NCBI GenBank assembly: GCA_964428745.1
Contig: CAYRYZ010000013.1
Location: forward strand, 1-37,656
Direction: 5' to 3'
Length of the DNA: 37,656 nt
DNA from: GCA-002713455 sp964428745
GTDB lineage: Bacteria > Fidelibacterota > Marinisomatia > Marinisomatales > TCS55
The notes below the pieces were generated by a model that searched no databases, was not told the DNA's origin, and saw only the letters and a list, made by a program, of their open reading frames with translations. Made by a program: the position numbers and the translations under genes. Positions 24,659 through 33,758 of this stretch are shown one piece after another; positions within the stretch are counted from its first letter, which is position 1, and each line of letters opens with the position of its first letter.

Positions 24659-25279
24659 ATGTTAATGATAAAAAAGTACATTCTCTGGGGGCTTATATTA
24701 TTCCCATTATTAGGTCAAGGGATTGACCACTCAGAGAAAATTGTAATAAAGAAAAACCTTCTTGGATTAAATCTTTCTGGAGAAACTGATTATAGAACTA
24801 ATAAAACGGGGTTATTCTATCGGCATTATGATTTTGGAGTCACTTTTCTACTGGCTAAAACATGGTCTGCAGCAATTCAATATCGCAATGTATATGTACA
24901 AAAAGATGGAGAGTGGGTTTTAGAAAAACGCCCACACGCACAGATACAAAAAACCATCAACACAGATCTTTTAAAATGGACTATCAAGTCAAGACAAGAG
25001 TACAGAATTAGGAATGGCAGAGATGAGGCAATGCGTAACCGCATTAGAATTAAAGGTATATCAAATAAAACCTTTTATAATTTAAAACCATACTTCGGAA
25101 ATGAATTTTTTTATGATATGGAAAAAAATTCCTATAATAAAAACCGGTTTACATTTGGGATTGATTTTCCAAGAGGAAAGTTAGGTGCCCCTACTATCTA
25201 TTATAAATACGATGTATCTCTTTCAGATGAAAAATGGGTGACTGCATTTGCAGGCTTAGTTTTTCAAATAACACTATAA
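24659..25279 (+). CDS. Outer-membrane beta-barrel protein, DUF2490-like (second copy)
   Basis: A 206-aa exported protein. The start is ATG 24659, 9 nt after AGGA (24646-24649). An in-frame TTG at 24650 is less likely. The signal peptide is MLMIKKYILWGLILFPLLG. The body shows amphipathic strands ('GVTFLLAKTWSAAIQYRNVYVQ', 'LKWTIKSRQEYRIRNG', 'FYNLKPYFGNEFFYD') and closes with 'TAFAGLVFQITL'. The plan matches DUF2490 barrels and the gene at 14487-15113, though similarity is loose by eye. It follows the CYTH/phytase-like genes by 67 bp and converges on the next gene with 11 bp between and no clear terminator. Confidence 0.6.
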   Translation: MLMIKKYILWGLILFPLLGQGIDHSEKIVIKKNLLGLNLSGETDYRTNKTGLFYRHYDFGVTFLLAKTWSAAIQYRNVYVQKDGEWVLEKRPHAQIQKTINTDLLKWTIKSRQEYRIRNGRDEAMRNRIRIKGISNKTFYNLKPYFGNEFFYDMEKNSYNKNRFTFGIDFPRGKLGAPTIYYKYDVSLSDEKWVTAFAGLVFQITL

Positions 25280-25290
25280 ATTTAATTTAT

Positions 25291-26178
25291 CTATAATTCG
25301 TTAGTTAAGCAATGAACAGCCCCACCACTAAGGCGAAACTGTGTTGTGGGCACTGTAATGTGCATAACATCCAACTCTTTTAGTAATGGCAAAACTTTTT
25401 TTGATCTAAATCGTATTGGCCCAACTAAATAACCTGGCAGAGGTTCGCAATTGACTGCAAATTCACCTAGTTTTTGATTAGTTCCAACAGCATCTTCTGG
25501 TTCCACTTCAACTAATTCGATATTTTTTCCCCTAGCAAATTGGCGCAAGTTTTCAGCCGACTTATTTTCCATTAGTTCAGTACATGCTATGACAGCTGCT
25601 AATTCATTATCCTTATTAATTACAGGTGTAAACAGTGTATCAATATGAAAGATATTTGATTTCATAATGACGAGTTCATCAACATTAAATTCTTGTGCTA
25701 CCCATTCGGCGCCCTCAATATTGTTTCTGCAAGCTCCTGAAAACAATACTTTATCTCCAGGGCAATAATAAAATTCACCGCCCTCAGCAGTTGCGGTTGA
25801 ATCATTTGGTATACGTTTAGTTTCGTAGCCCATAGATTCAAGCATTATTTGCATTATATCTGCTTCATCCTGGCGGGCTTTTTCTCGAAACTTTGATATA
25901 ATAGTTTTCCCATTTTGATCGCTTATAAATAAGTCTCTAACAAAAACAAAGTCATGCTTTCGTTTTTCTTTATTCTGTTGATCTAAAAAATTGGGGAAAT
26001 CAATCTCGACAATTTCAATTGGCAGTCTATTGAATAATTCAGTCATCATGTGCATTTCAATTTCAACGAGTTCCTGGTTTGGAACAACGCCCTCTTTCAT
26101 CGCAGGATTATTTTCATAGATTGGAGTGCCATGCCCCCACCATTTATGTTTTGGTAAGTGAGAGATTAAAATTTTCAT
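25291..26178 (-). CDS. Guanidino-group-modifying hydrolase (arginine deiminase/DDAH superfamily)
   Basis: A 295-aa pentein-fold enzyme. The catalytic features visible are 'FVRD' (79-82), 'AEGGEFYY' (131-138), His178 in 'IFHIDTLFTPV' and the nucleophile Cys290 in 'LSGGAVHCLTNEL' at the extreme C-terminus, the usual position in the superfamily. Members hydrolyse or transfer the guanidino group of arginine or methylated arginines. Which of these applies here is not clear. It is the third gene of a minus-strand operon, 21 bp after aldolase. Why it sits with glycolytic genes is unexplained. Confidence 0.8.
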   Translation of the reverse strand: MKILISHLPKHKWWGHGTPIYENNPAMKEGVVPNQELVEIEMHMMTELFNRLPIEIVEIDFPNFLDQQNKEKRKHDFVFVRDLFISDQNGKTIISKFREKARQDEADIMQIMLESMGYETKRIPNDSTATAEGGEFYYCPGDKVLFSGACRNNIEGAEWVAQEFNVDELVIMKSNIFHIDTLFTPVINKDNELAAVIACTELMENKSAENLRQFARGKNIELVEVEPEDAVGTNQKLGEFAVNCEPLPGYLVGPIRFRSKKVLPLLKELDVMHITVPTTQFRLSGGAVHCLTNEL

Positions 26179-26199
26179 GCCTGAAGACCCTGAACTTAT

Positions 26200-27222
26200 T
26201 TATTTTTCCATATCTTCAGAATATTTTCCCAAAGTTGCCAAACTATTGAGTTTGGCTCTGTGCATAAACGCACCTTGTGCCGCAGAAACATTCTCACTTT
26301 TTCCTAGCCAAGCTTTAAGTGCGGGTTGTTGTAAAGCACGTCCATAAGAAAATGATAAATTCCATGGTTTATTATCATCTAATATTTGATTCATCCTGTT
26401 CAAATGTGCCGTCGCATCTTCATCACTTTGGCCACCTGAAAGAAATGCTATTCCAGGAACAGCTGTTGGTACTGTTCTAGCAAAGCATTGTAAAGTTGCA
26501 TCTGCCACTTCATCAACATTAGCTCTATCACTTGCGCCATATCCTGAGAGTACCATATTAGGTTTTAGTATCATTTGCTCATATTGTACTCCTTGAGAAT
26601 ATAATTGGAAGAATACGGTATGAAGCACCTCTTCCGTTACAACAAAACTATCATCAATATCATGTTTTCCATCCATTAATATTTCAGGCTCGACAATAGG
26701 AACAATATCATTTGCTTGACAAAGCGCAGCATATCTTGCCAAGGCATGAGCATTTGTACTTATACAATATCCGCTTGGATTATCTTTAGTAATATTGATT
26801 ACAGCACGCCATTTAGCAAAGCGTGCGCCCAACTTACGATATTCTTTAAGTCTCTCATCTAATCCATCCAATCCATGAGTAATTTTTTCACCTTCACTTC
26901 CGGGAAGGTCATGAGCTCCCATATCCACTTTAATACCCGGTAAAATTCCTTTATTAGATAAATATTCAGTATAGGGCGTTCCATCGGATAACGAAGATTG
27001 CCGTAAAGTTTCATCATACATAATAACACCACTAATATATTGCTCGATTCCTTCAGAACTAAAAAGCAGATCTCTATATGCATTTCGAGATTCAAAAGTA
27101 CTTTCTGTATTAATTTGCTCAAGTCTACTTCCAATAGTTCCCGTACTTTCATCTGCTGCGAGGATACCTTTCCCTGATTGCACCATCGCTTCTGCGACTT
27201 CTTCCAAACTATTCAAACCCAT
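26200..27222 (-). CDS. Class I fructose-bisphosphate aldolase (eukaryote-like)
   Basis: A 340-aa class I aldolase forming or splitting fructose 1,6-bisphosphate. The Schiff-base lysine is Lys220 in MILKPNMV, with Lys137 in 'FAKWRAV' and the Glu in 'IVEPEIL' (176-182). 'GILAADES' near residue 19 is the N-terminal signature. The family is the one found in animals and plants and in some bacteria; there is no zinc-binding class II motif. A clear AAGGA ribosome-binding site precedes the ATG. It follows the PPi-phosphofructokinase gene by 23 bp, so substrate is passed directly from one product to the other. Confidence 0.93.
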   Translation of the reverse strand: MGLNSLEEVAEAMVQSGKGILAADESTGTIGSRLEQINTESTFESRNAYRDLLFSSEGIEQYISGVIMYDETLRQSSLSDGTPYTEYLSNKGILPGIKVDMGAHDLPGSEGEKITHGLDGLDERLKEYRKLGARFAKWRAVINITKDNPSGYCISTNAHALARYAALCQANDIVPIVEPEILMDGKHDIDDSFVVTEEVLHTVFFQLYSQGVQYEQMILKPNMVLSGYGASDRANVDEVADATLQCFARTVPTAVPGIAFLSGGQSDEDATAHLNRMNQILDDNKPWNLSFSYGRALQQPALKAWLGKSENVSAAQGAFMHRAKLNSLATLGKYSEDMEK

Positions 27223-27245
27223 AATTTTATTCCTTTTTATATTTT

Positions 27246-28436
27246 TTATTTCTGCCCTATTTCTTTTAACAAATTCTTATACCATTTCTGTGAATAGTCA
27301 AAAGGTTTCCCACCTTTTATTTTTTCAAAATCAATTAATCCTAGTTGCTCTTGATTATTTTCATCTAAACCTACAACACCGCTTTCACCTTTAAGTGCCA
27401 TTTCTGCCGCTAATTTACCTGACCGTTTGATTAAATCTAGATCTTGAATATTAGGGGCTGCACTTCTTGCAAAATAACCACTTTTCTGAACGAGTGTTTT
27501 TTCTGCATCTAGCTTTTCTGTGAATTTATTAGCAAACCATTGGCCAGGATTTAATTCATCTAGAGCAATATGGCCAAAAGCATCCAAACTAATTTCCTCT
27601 CCAGAAGATCTCAATTCATTAACAATTGTGTTTGTGCCAGCACCTTCGCTTAAGAAAATATTTACCGAATCTTTTGCATCCATTAATTGCTTCAAACGTT
27701 CACATTCTGATTCAAAATCAAAATCTTTTTCAGGTATATATATTGCATCTACATCCCATCGAGATTGATCGATTAGTAACTCTGGTAGAAAATCCCGTTT
27801 TTTTAATCTATCATGGTATTCTTTGGCAGTATAAGCTGTAAGCCAACCACAATTACGACCCATAACTTCATGAATAATTAATTGACGATGACTTGTTGTA
27901 TTTTCATTTGAAATATTTTCGAAGAAAATAGCACCCTGCTCTGCTGCCGTCCATGCCCCAAGTGTTTGTGCCACAGGATAAAGATCATTATCTACAGTTT
28001 TCGGAAGACCCACCACGGTTAAATCATATTGATGCTGTTTTAAATAGAATGATAGTTGCGCTGCCATCGTATTTGTGTCATCTCCTCCAATCGTATGAAG
28101 GATATCTACATTATCATTTACTAATTGATCAGCCGCCACCTTTAATGGATCCTGGCCATCTTTTATATAACCACGTTTTAAACAATTATCTCGGTTAGTG
28201 AGTTTTACGCGGCTATTTCCAATAGGACTACCACCATATTTGAATAAAACATCTGTTTTTTTGCGAACAGATTTTGGGAAATCATGCTTGTTACCCAGCA
28301 ATAAGCCTCTATAACCATTTAAATATCCCATTAATTCTGCATCAGGCGCTAATCGATTATAAGAGGCTATTAACCCACCGATTGATGCTGATAAACAAGG
28401 GGCGATTCCGCCTGCTGTTAAAAATGCGATCTTCAT
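27246..28436 (-). CDS. pfp: Pyrophosphate-dependent 6-phosphofructokinase
   Basis: A 396-aa phosphofructokinase. GGDDTNT (117-123) and PKTVDND (145-151) are present. ATP-dependent enzymes have Gly in place of the second Asp of GGDD and Gly in place of Lys in the PGTIDND motif, so this is of the PPi-using type. The reaction is reversible, so the enzyme can serve glycolysis and gluconeogenesis. It is the first gene of the operon with aldolase. An AGG lies directly before the ATG, a poor spacing. PPi dependence fits the many phosphoanhydride genes of this window. Confidence 0.92.
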   Translation of the reverse strand: MKIAFLTAGGIAPCLSASIGGLIASYNRLAPDAELMGYLNGYRGLLLGNKHDFPKSVRKKTDVLFKYGGSPIGNSRVKLTNRDNCLKRGYIKDGQDPLKVAADQLVNDNVDILHTIGGDDTNTMAAQLSFYLKQHQYDLTVVGLPKTVDNDLYPVAQTLGAWTAAEQGAIFFENISNENTTSHRQLIIHEVMGRNCGWLTAYTAKEYHDRLKKRDFLPELLIDQSRWDVDAIYIPEKDFDFESECERLKQLMDAKDSVNIFLSEGAGTNTIVNELRSSGEEISLDAFGHIALDELNPGQWFANKFTEKLDAEKTLVQKSGYFARSAAPNIQDLDLIKRSGKLAAEMALKGESGVVGLDENNQEQLGLIDFEKIKGGKPFDYSQKWYKNLLKEIGQK

Positions 28437-28486
28437 CCTAGTTTGAGAGAATTAAGTTTGTTTAACAAGTTCACTATTTAAATAAA

Positions 28487-28498
28487 TATAATATTATA
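28487..28498. promoter_or_regulatory. Back-to-back TATAAT palindrome between divergent pfp and Asp-box genes
   Basis: TATAATATTATA reads as a TATAAT -10 box on both strands in the 160-bp divergent gap. No good -35 is found at 16-18 bp on either side, so this is a weak candidate for a shared promoter centre. Confidence 0.3.
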
Positions 28499-28596
28499 CA
28501 AAATTAATATGATTTATTTTAATGTCTTGCAGAAAAACATTTATCCAACCCACAATTAGATGTTAAATTATTAGATAATCAGAGAGAGAGGTACTC

Positions 28597-31500
28597 ATGA
28601 GAATTCATAATATTTTAACCAAATCAATATTATTTGGTTTAATAACTTTCACTTTTCTTGGAGCTACAGAACGCTTCAAGGAAGAATTATTTAAAGCAAT
28701 GAAATATAGGAATATCGGCCCATTTCGCGGCGGTCGATCAGCTGCTGTCACAGGTGTTCCTGGAGATAAATTCATAGCTTATTTTGGTGGGACAGGCGGA
28801 GGTGTATGGAATACAAAGAATGGCGGGCAAACATGGAATAATTTATCTGATGGATATTATGGTGGATCAATTGGCGCAGTTACTGTAAGCGAGTGGGATT
28901 CAAACGTAATCTATGTTGGCGGTGGAGAAGTGACCGTTCGAGGTAATGTTTCTCATGGGAATGGTGTCTGGAAATCTACAGATGCTGGAAAGACGTGGAA
29001 ATTTAAGGGGTTGAAAGATTCTCACCGGATTCCGCGTATTCGCATTCACCCTAGAAACCCTGACCTTGTATATGTTGCTGCCTTAGGTCATTTATCTGGC
29101 CCAAATGACGAGAGAGGTGTTTATCGAAGCAAAGATGGTGGAGATAACTGGGAAAAAGTTTTATTTATTAATGATGAGGTTGGCGCATGTGATCTAATTC
29201 TTGACCCTAATAACCCCAGAATTATTTATGCTTCAACCTGGAGAATAAAACGTACTCCATATAGCCTTGAAAGTGGTGGCCAAGGATCTGGCCTATGGAA
29301 ATCAACTGATGGTGGAGACACTTGGGAAGATATTACAAAAAGTAAGGGACTACCAGAAGGTATGGTTGGAATTATAGGAGTTACAATATCTCCATTAAAC
29401 TCTGATCGTGTCTGGGCTTTAATTGAAAGCAAAAAAGGTGGACTTTTTAGATCAGATGATGGTGGAGAAACTTGGAAAAAGACAAGTTCAGATAATAATC
29501 TTCGCCAAAGAGCTTGGTATTATACTCGAATTTATGCTGATACAGAAAACGAAGATATTCTTTATGTATTGAATGTTCAGTTTTGGCGTTCAAAAGATGG
29601 AGGTAAAACCTTTAATTCTATTCGTACGCCACATGGTGATCACCACGACCTTTGGATCGACCCAATGGATTCAAAACACCTCATTATTGCTGATGACGGA
29701 GGAGGACAAGTATCATTTGATGCTGGTGCGACTTGGAGTACATACCATAATCAACCTACTGCTCAATTCTACAGAGCAGATGTTGATAACCAATTTCCTT
29801 ATCGTGTTTATGCAGGTCAACAAGATAATAGTACGGTTTCAATTGCATCTCGTACCACAGGTGGTGGTATTACAGAACGTGATTACTATTCTGTTGGTGG
29901 AGGAGAGAGTGCACACGTAGCACCTCACCCAGATGATCCAAACATTGTCTATGCCGGATCTTATAGTGGATTTTTGACTCGATATAATCATGTCACTGGT
30001 GAAAGAAGGAATATTACAGTATATCCTGAAAATCCTATGGGGCATGGCGTGAAAGATATGAAATATCGTTTTCAATGGAATTTCCCGATTGAGTTTGATC
30101 CTCATGATGCCAACACACTTTATGTTGGTTCACAACATTTACATAAATCAACAGACGAAGGAGAATCCTGGGAATTGATAAGTCCTGATTTAACAACCAA
30201 TACATTGGCTATGCAAGATGAATCAGGTGGCCCTATTACAAAAGATGACACTGGCGTTGAATATTATTGCACTATCTTTGTAATCACTCCATCTCATCAA
30301 GAGAAAGGTGTTATATGGATTGGAACTGATGATGGAAAAGTGCATATTACAAAAAATGGAGGTAAATCTTGGACAGACATAACTCCAAATAATATGCCAA
30401 AATGGGGAATGGTTAACAGTATTGACCAATCACCTCATAATCCTGGTACAGCATATATGGCAGTTACTCGGTACAAGCTAGATGATTTTAAACCCTATCT
30501 TTTCAAAACAGATAATTATGGTAAATCATGGAAATTAATTTCAAGAGGTATACCTGAGGATGCTTTCACTAGAGTCATTCGAGAAGATCCAATGAAGAAA
30601 GGATTGCTATATGCTGGAACAGAAACAGGTGTGTATGTTTCTTTTGATGATGGGAAGAATTGGCAGTCATTCCAATTAAATCTTCCTATAGTTCCCGTAA
30701 CTGATCTTGTGGTAAAAGAAAATGATCTTGTGGTAGCAACACAAGGTAGATCTTTTTGGATTTTAGATGATCTAACACCTCTACATCAATTAACAAATAA
30801 AGTTGCTGGATCAACCTCCCACATGTTTAAACCCCGAGATACTTATCGTCTACCCGGCGGCGGTGGCTGGGGTGGACCAAGTCCGACCTGGGGAGCCAAT
30901 CCACCAAATGGTGTAATGGCCTTTTATTACCTCAAAGAGGCTTTAGGAAAAGATGATAAATTCAAATTAGAGTTTATGGAATCTGATGGAGATGTAATCA
31001 AAACTTTTTCAAATAAAAAAGATAGAAAAAATCCATCACCTGTGGCGGAAACAAAAAAAGGTATGAATCGATTTGTTTGGGATATGAGATATCCAGATGC
31101 AAAAAAAGTTCCCAATGCAGTAATGTGGGGTGGCAGGCATATAGGTCCTAAGGCAGTTCCAGGTGAATACAAAGTTAAAGTCACTCTTAATGGCAAAAGC
31201 CAAACTCAGTCATTTAATATCTTAAAAGATCCTAGGATTAACACCACACAATCTGATTTTCAAGATCAATTTGATCTTCTAATGGATATTAGAAATCGTA
31301 CAACTGAAATCAATGAAAAGATTTTAACAATTCGAAGCATCAAGGATCAGATAAATACACTTACTGGTTTAATGAAAGAATCTGGATTTAAGGATGAGAA
31401 TGTTACAAAAGCTGGTAAAGAATTGGTAAAATCTCTTTCAACAATTGAAGAAAGACTGATCCAGGTAAAATCTAAATCAAGACAAGATCCGTTAAATTAT

Positions 31501-31737
31501 CCAATTAGATTGGATAATAAAATCGCAGCATTAGTTGGAGTAGTATCAAGCGTTGATGCCAGACCAACGGCTCAGTCTTATGATGTTCTAGAGGACCTCG
31601 TTGCGCAAGCTCAAGTCCACTATAAAAAATTGAATAAAGTATTAACTAATGATTTATACAAATTCAATAATATGGTAAGCGAAGCTGCAGTGCCAGCCGT
31701 GATGATCATTCCTTCTGAAATGAGTATAGAAAAATAA
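28597..31737 (+). CDS. Exported Asp-box (VPS10/sortilin-like) beta-propeller protein
   Basis: A 1046-aa exported protein with a signal peptide (1-23). Residues about 36-700 contain eleven Asp-box hairpins of the SxDxGxTW type, such as STDAGKTW, SKDGGDNW, STDGGDTW, SDDGGETW, STDEGESW and TKNGGKSW. This makes a large propeller like sortilin VPS10 domains and BNR-type glycosyl hydrolases. Residues about 790-900 look like a beta-sandwich ('VPGEYKVKVTLNGKSQTQSFNI') and 900-1046 are helical. Many such proteins are labelled 'glycosyl hydrolase' without proof, so I call it a binding propeller of unknown ligand. An AGAGAGAGAGG sequence precedes the ATG. The gene ends before a strong terminator. Confidence 0.85.
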   Translation: MRIHNILTKSILFGLITFTFLGATERFKEELFKAMKYRNIGPFRGGRSAAVTGVPGDKFIAYFGGTGGGVWNTKNGGQTWNNLSDGYYGGSIGAVTVSEWDSNVIYVGGGEVTVRGNVSHGNGVWKSTDAGKTWKFKGLKDSHRIPRIRIHPRNPDLVYVAALGHLSGPNDERGVYRSKDGGDNWEKVLFINDEVGACDLILDPNNPRIIYASTWRIKRTPYSLESGGQGSGLWKSTDGGDTWEDITKSKGLPEGMVGIIGVTISPLNSDRVWALIESKKGGLFRSDDGGETWKKTSSDNNLRQRAWYYTRIYADTENEDILYVLNVQFWRSKDGGKTFNSIRTPHGDHHDLWIDPMDSKHLIIADDGGGQVSFDAGATWSTYHNQPTAQFYRADVDNQFPYRVYAGQQDNSTVSIASRTTGGGITERDYYSVGGGESAHVAPHPDDPNIVYAGSYSGFLTRYNHVTGERRNITVYPENPMGHGVKDMKYRFQWNFPIEFDPHDANTLYVGSQHLHKSTDEGESWELISPDLTTNTLAMQDESGGPITKDDTGVEYYCTIFVITPSHQEKGVIWIGTDDGKVHITKNGGKSWTDITPNNMPKWGMVNSIDQSPHNPGTAYMAVTRYKLDDFKPYLFKTDNYGKSWKLISRGIPEDAFTRVIREDPMKKGLLYAGTETGVYVSFDDGKNWQSFQLNLPIVPVTDLVVKENDLVVATQGRSFWILDDLTPLHQLTNKVAGSTSHMFKPRDTYRLPGGGGWGGPSPTWGANPPNGVMAFYYLKEALGKDDKFKLEFMESDGDVIKTFSNKKDRKNPSPVAETKKGMNRFVWDMRYPDAKKVPNAVMWGGRHIGPKAVPGEYKVKVTLNGKSQTQSFNILKDPRINTTQSDFQDQFDLLMDIRNRTTEINEKILTIRSIKDQINTLTGLMKESGFKDENVTKAGKELVKSLSTIEERLIQVKSKSRQDPLNYPIRLDNKIAALVGVVSSVDARPTAQSYDVLEDLVAQAQVHYKKLNKVLTNDLYKFNNMVSEAAVPAVMIIPSEMSIEK

Positions 31738-31760
31738 ATACTGATTAAATACAATAATAT

Positions 31761-31797
31761 AAAAGGCCTCCCGTAAATTAATGGGAGGCCTTTTTTT
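31761..31797 (+). terminator. Strong intrinsic terminator after the Asp-box gene
   Basis: A perfect 12-bp stem, AAAAGGCCTCCC / GGGAGGCCTTTT (arms 31761-31772 and 31783-31794), with a 10-base loop and T-run (31791-31797). It ends only 14 bases before the next ATG. Confidence 0.93.
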
Positions 31798-31811
31798 ATG
31801 AAATTAGAACA

Positions 31812-33758
31812 ATGAATCCAATTCTTTGGAAACCAGATAAAGATCAAATAAAAAATTCTCAAATGGAGGCTTTTCGCCTTCAAGTAAATTCTCGCTTTGA
31901 TATTAATCTAAAAGATTATCATCAACTTTATGATTGGTCAATAAATCATGTTTCAGATTTTTGGAAAGCCACTTGGGATTATATGTCCATAGAATATTCG
32001 AATGATTATTCTGAAGTTGTTGATGATGAAGAAAAAATGCCCGGTGCAAAATGGTTTTCGGATGCTCGCATGAACTATGCAGAAAACTTATTAAGAATTC
32101 GATCTGAGAAACCGGCTATATATTTCAAAAATGAAAATAATTCAGATAAAGTTTTATCATATAAAGAAATATTTGATTCGGTTGAAAAACTATCCTCTGC
32201 CCTACGAAAATTAGAGATTAAATCTGGTGACCGTATTGCTGGGTTTATGCCAAACATTCCTGAAACAATTATTGCTATGTTGGCAACTTCATCAATTGGT
32301 GCCATATGGTCATCATCCTCACCTGACTTTGGCATTAAAGGTGTTCTTGATCGATTTATACAAATTGAACCCACAATTCTTTTTGCTGCAGATGGCTATT
32401 ATTATAATGGTAAAAAATATGATCTAACAAAAAAGATCAATGAAATAGCAGACCAATTACCATCACTAAGAAAAGTGGTTATTATACCTTATGTAGATGG
32501 TGATTATGATATATCACTAATTAGTAAGGGGATATCTTGGAAAGACTTTGTTAAGGAAAAACCCACTCCTATTATTTTTGATCAACTTCCATTTGAACAC
32601 CCTCTATATATAATGTATTCAAGTGGAACAACTGGACTACCTAAGTCTATTGTACATGGAGCAGGTGGAACACTAATCCAACACCTAAAAGAATTACGAC
32701 TACATAGTAATATATCTATGAATGACACTGTCTTTTATTTTACTACTTGCGGTTGGATGATGTGGAATTGGCTTGTAAGTAATCTCGCAATCGGAGCTTC
32801 TATCGTACTTTATGATGGAAATCCATTTTACCCTAATCCAAATACAATGTGGGATATGGTTGATGAATTTCAAATAACTCATTTTGGTACTAGTGCCAAA
32901 TTTATTGATGCTTGTAAGCAAGAAGGATTATCCCCAATAAATACTCATTCATTAGATTCACTTAAAACGATTTTTTCAACAGGGTCACCGCTAATTGAAG
33001 AAAGTTATGATTACATTTATAATGATTTTAAAAAAAATCTTCAACTTTCATCGATTTCCGGCGGTACAGATATTATTTCATGTTTTGCTGGAGGTAATCC
33101 AACCCTACCCGTTCATCGTGGAGAAATACAATGTCGAGGATTGGGAATGGCAGTCAAATCTTTTAATCAAAATGGCTTATCTCTAAAAAATAAAAAAGGT
33201 GAATTAGTATGTACAAAACCATTCCCATCAATGCCAATTTATTTTTGGAATGATAAGAATGGTAAAAAATACCATGAAGCCTATTTTGATAAATATCCAG
33301 GGGTATGGAATCATGGCGATTTTATATTAATTAATGACCATGGAGGTGTCCAAATTTTTGGGCGAAGCGATGCAACTCTAAACCCAGGTGGGATTAGAAT
33401 TGGTACTGCAGAAATTTATCGCATTGTTGAACAAATTGATGAAGTTGAAGATAGCGTGGTTATAGGGCAATTATGGAAAGGTGATGAAAGAGTAATTTTA
33501 TTTTTAAAACTAAAAAGTCCTGGTTTAATCAATTCAAAACTTGTAGAAAAAATTAATAGTTCTATTCGAGCTGATTGCTCGCCACGACATGTTCCACACA
33601 TTATCCTAGAAACAGAAGATATTCCTTACACTATTAATGGTAAGAAGGTTGAGATCGCAGTAAAAAGAATCATTGATGGTGAACAAATAACAAACAAGGA
33701 TGCACTATCAAACCCAGAATCCTTAAAACTATTTGAAAATATTCCGGAGCTTCAATAA
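31812..33758 (+). CDS. aacS: Acetoacetyl-CoA synthetase
   Basis: A 648-aa adenylate-forming enzyme that activates acetoacetate to acetoacetyl-CoA with ATP; the length is that of the family (about 650). The N-terminal 'PGAKWFSDARMNYAENLL' is characteristic for acetoacetate and acetyl-CoA synthetases. The AMP-binding motif is YSSGTTGLPKSIVHG (269-283), 'GGTDIISCFAGGNPTLPVHRGEIQ' follows, and the C-terminal Lys lies in YTINGKKVE (about 606-614). It may feed ketone bodies or acetoacetate from amino-acid breakdown into the thiolase step. The ATG has a weak ribosome-binding region (AGAACA) and lies directly after a terminator. It overlaps the next gene by one base (TAATG). Confidence 0.9.
   Translation: MNPILWKPDKDQIKNSQMEAFRLQVNSRFDINLKDYHQLYDWSINHVSDFWKATWDYMSIEYSNDYSEVVDDEEKMPGAKWFSDARMNYAENLLRIRSEKPAIYFKNENNSDKVLSYKEIFDSVEKLSSALRKLEIKSGDRIAGFMPNIPETIIAMLATSSIGAIWSSSSPDFGIKGVLDRFIQIEPTILFAADGYYYNGKKYDLTKKINEIADQLPSLRKVVIIPYVDGDYDISLISKGISWKDFVKEKPTPIIFDQLPFEHPLYIMYSSGTTGLPKSIVHGAGGTLIQHLKELRLHSNISMNDTVFYFTTCGWMMWNWLVSNLAIGASIVLYDGNPFYPNPNTMWDMVDEFQITHFGTSAKFIDACKQEGLSPINTHSLDSLKTIFSTGSPLIEESYDYIYNDFKKNLQLSSISGGTDIISCFAGGNPTLPVHRGEIQCRGLGMAVKSFNQNGLSLKNKKGELVCTKPFPSMPIYFWNDKNGKKYHEAYFDKYPGVWNHGDFILINDHGGVQIFGRSDATLNPGGIRIGTAEIYRIVEQIDEVEDSVVIGQLWKGDERVILFLKLKSPGLINSKLVEKINSSIRADCSPRHVPHIILETEDIPYTINGKKVEIAVKRIIDGEQITNKDALSNPESLKLFENIPELQ

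Noticed and set aside
27520..28198. Three plus-strand open frames opposite pfp
   Set aside because: Antisense shadows of a well-conserved phosphofructokinase; no start signals or recognisable domains.
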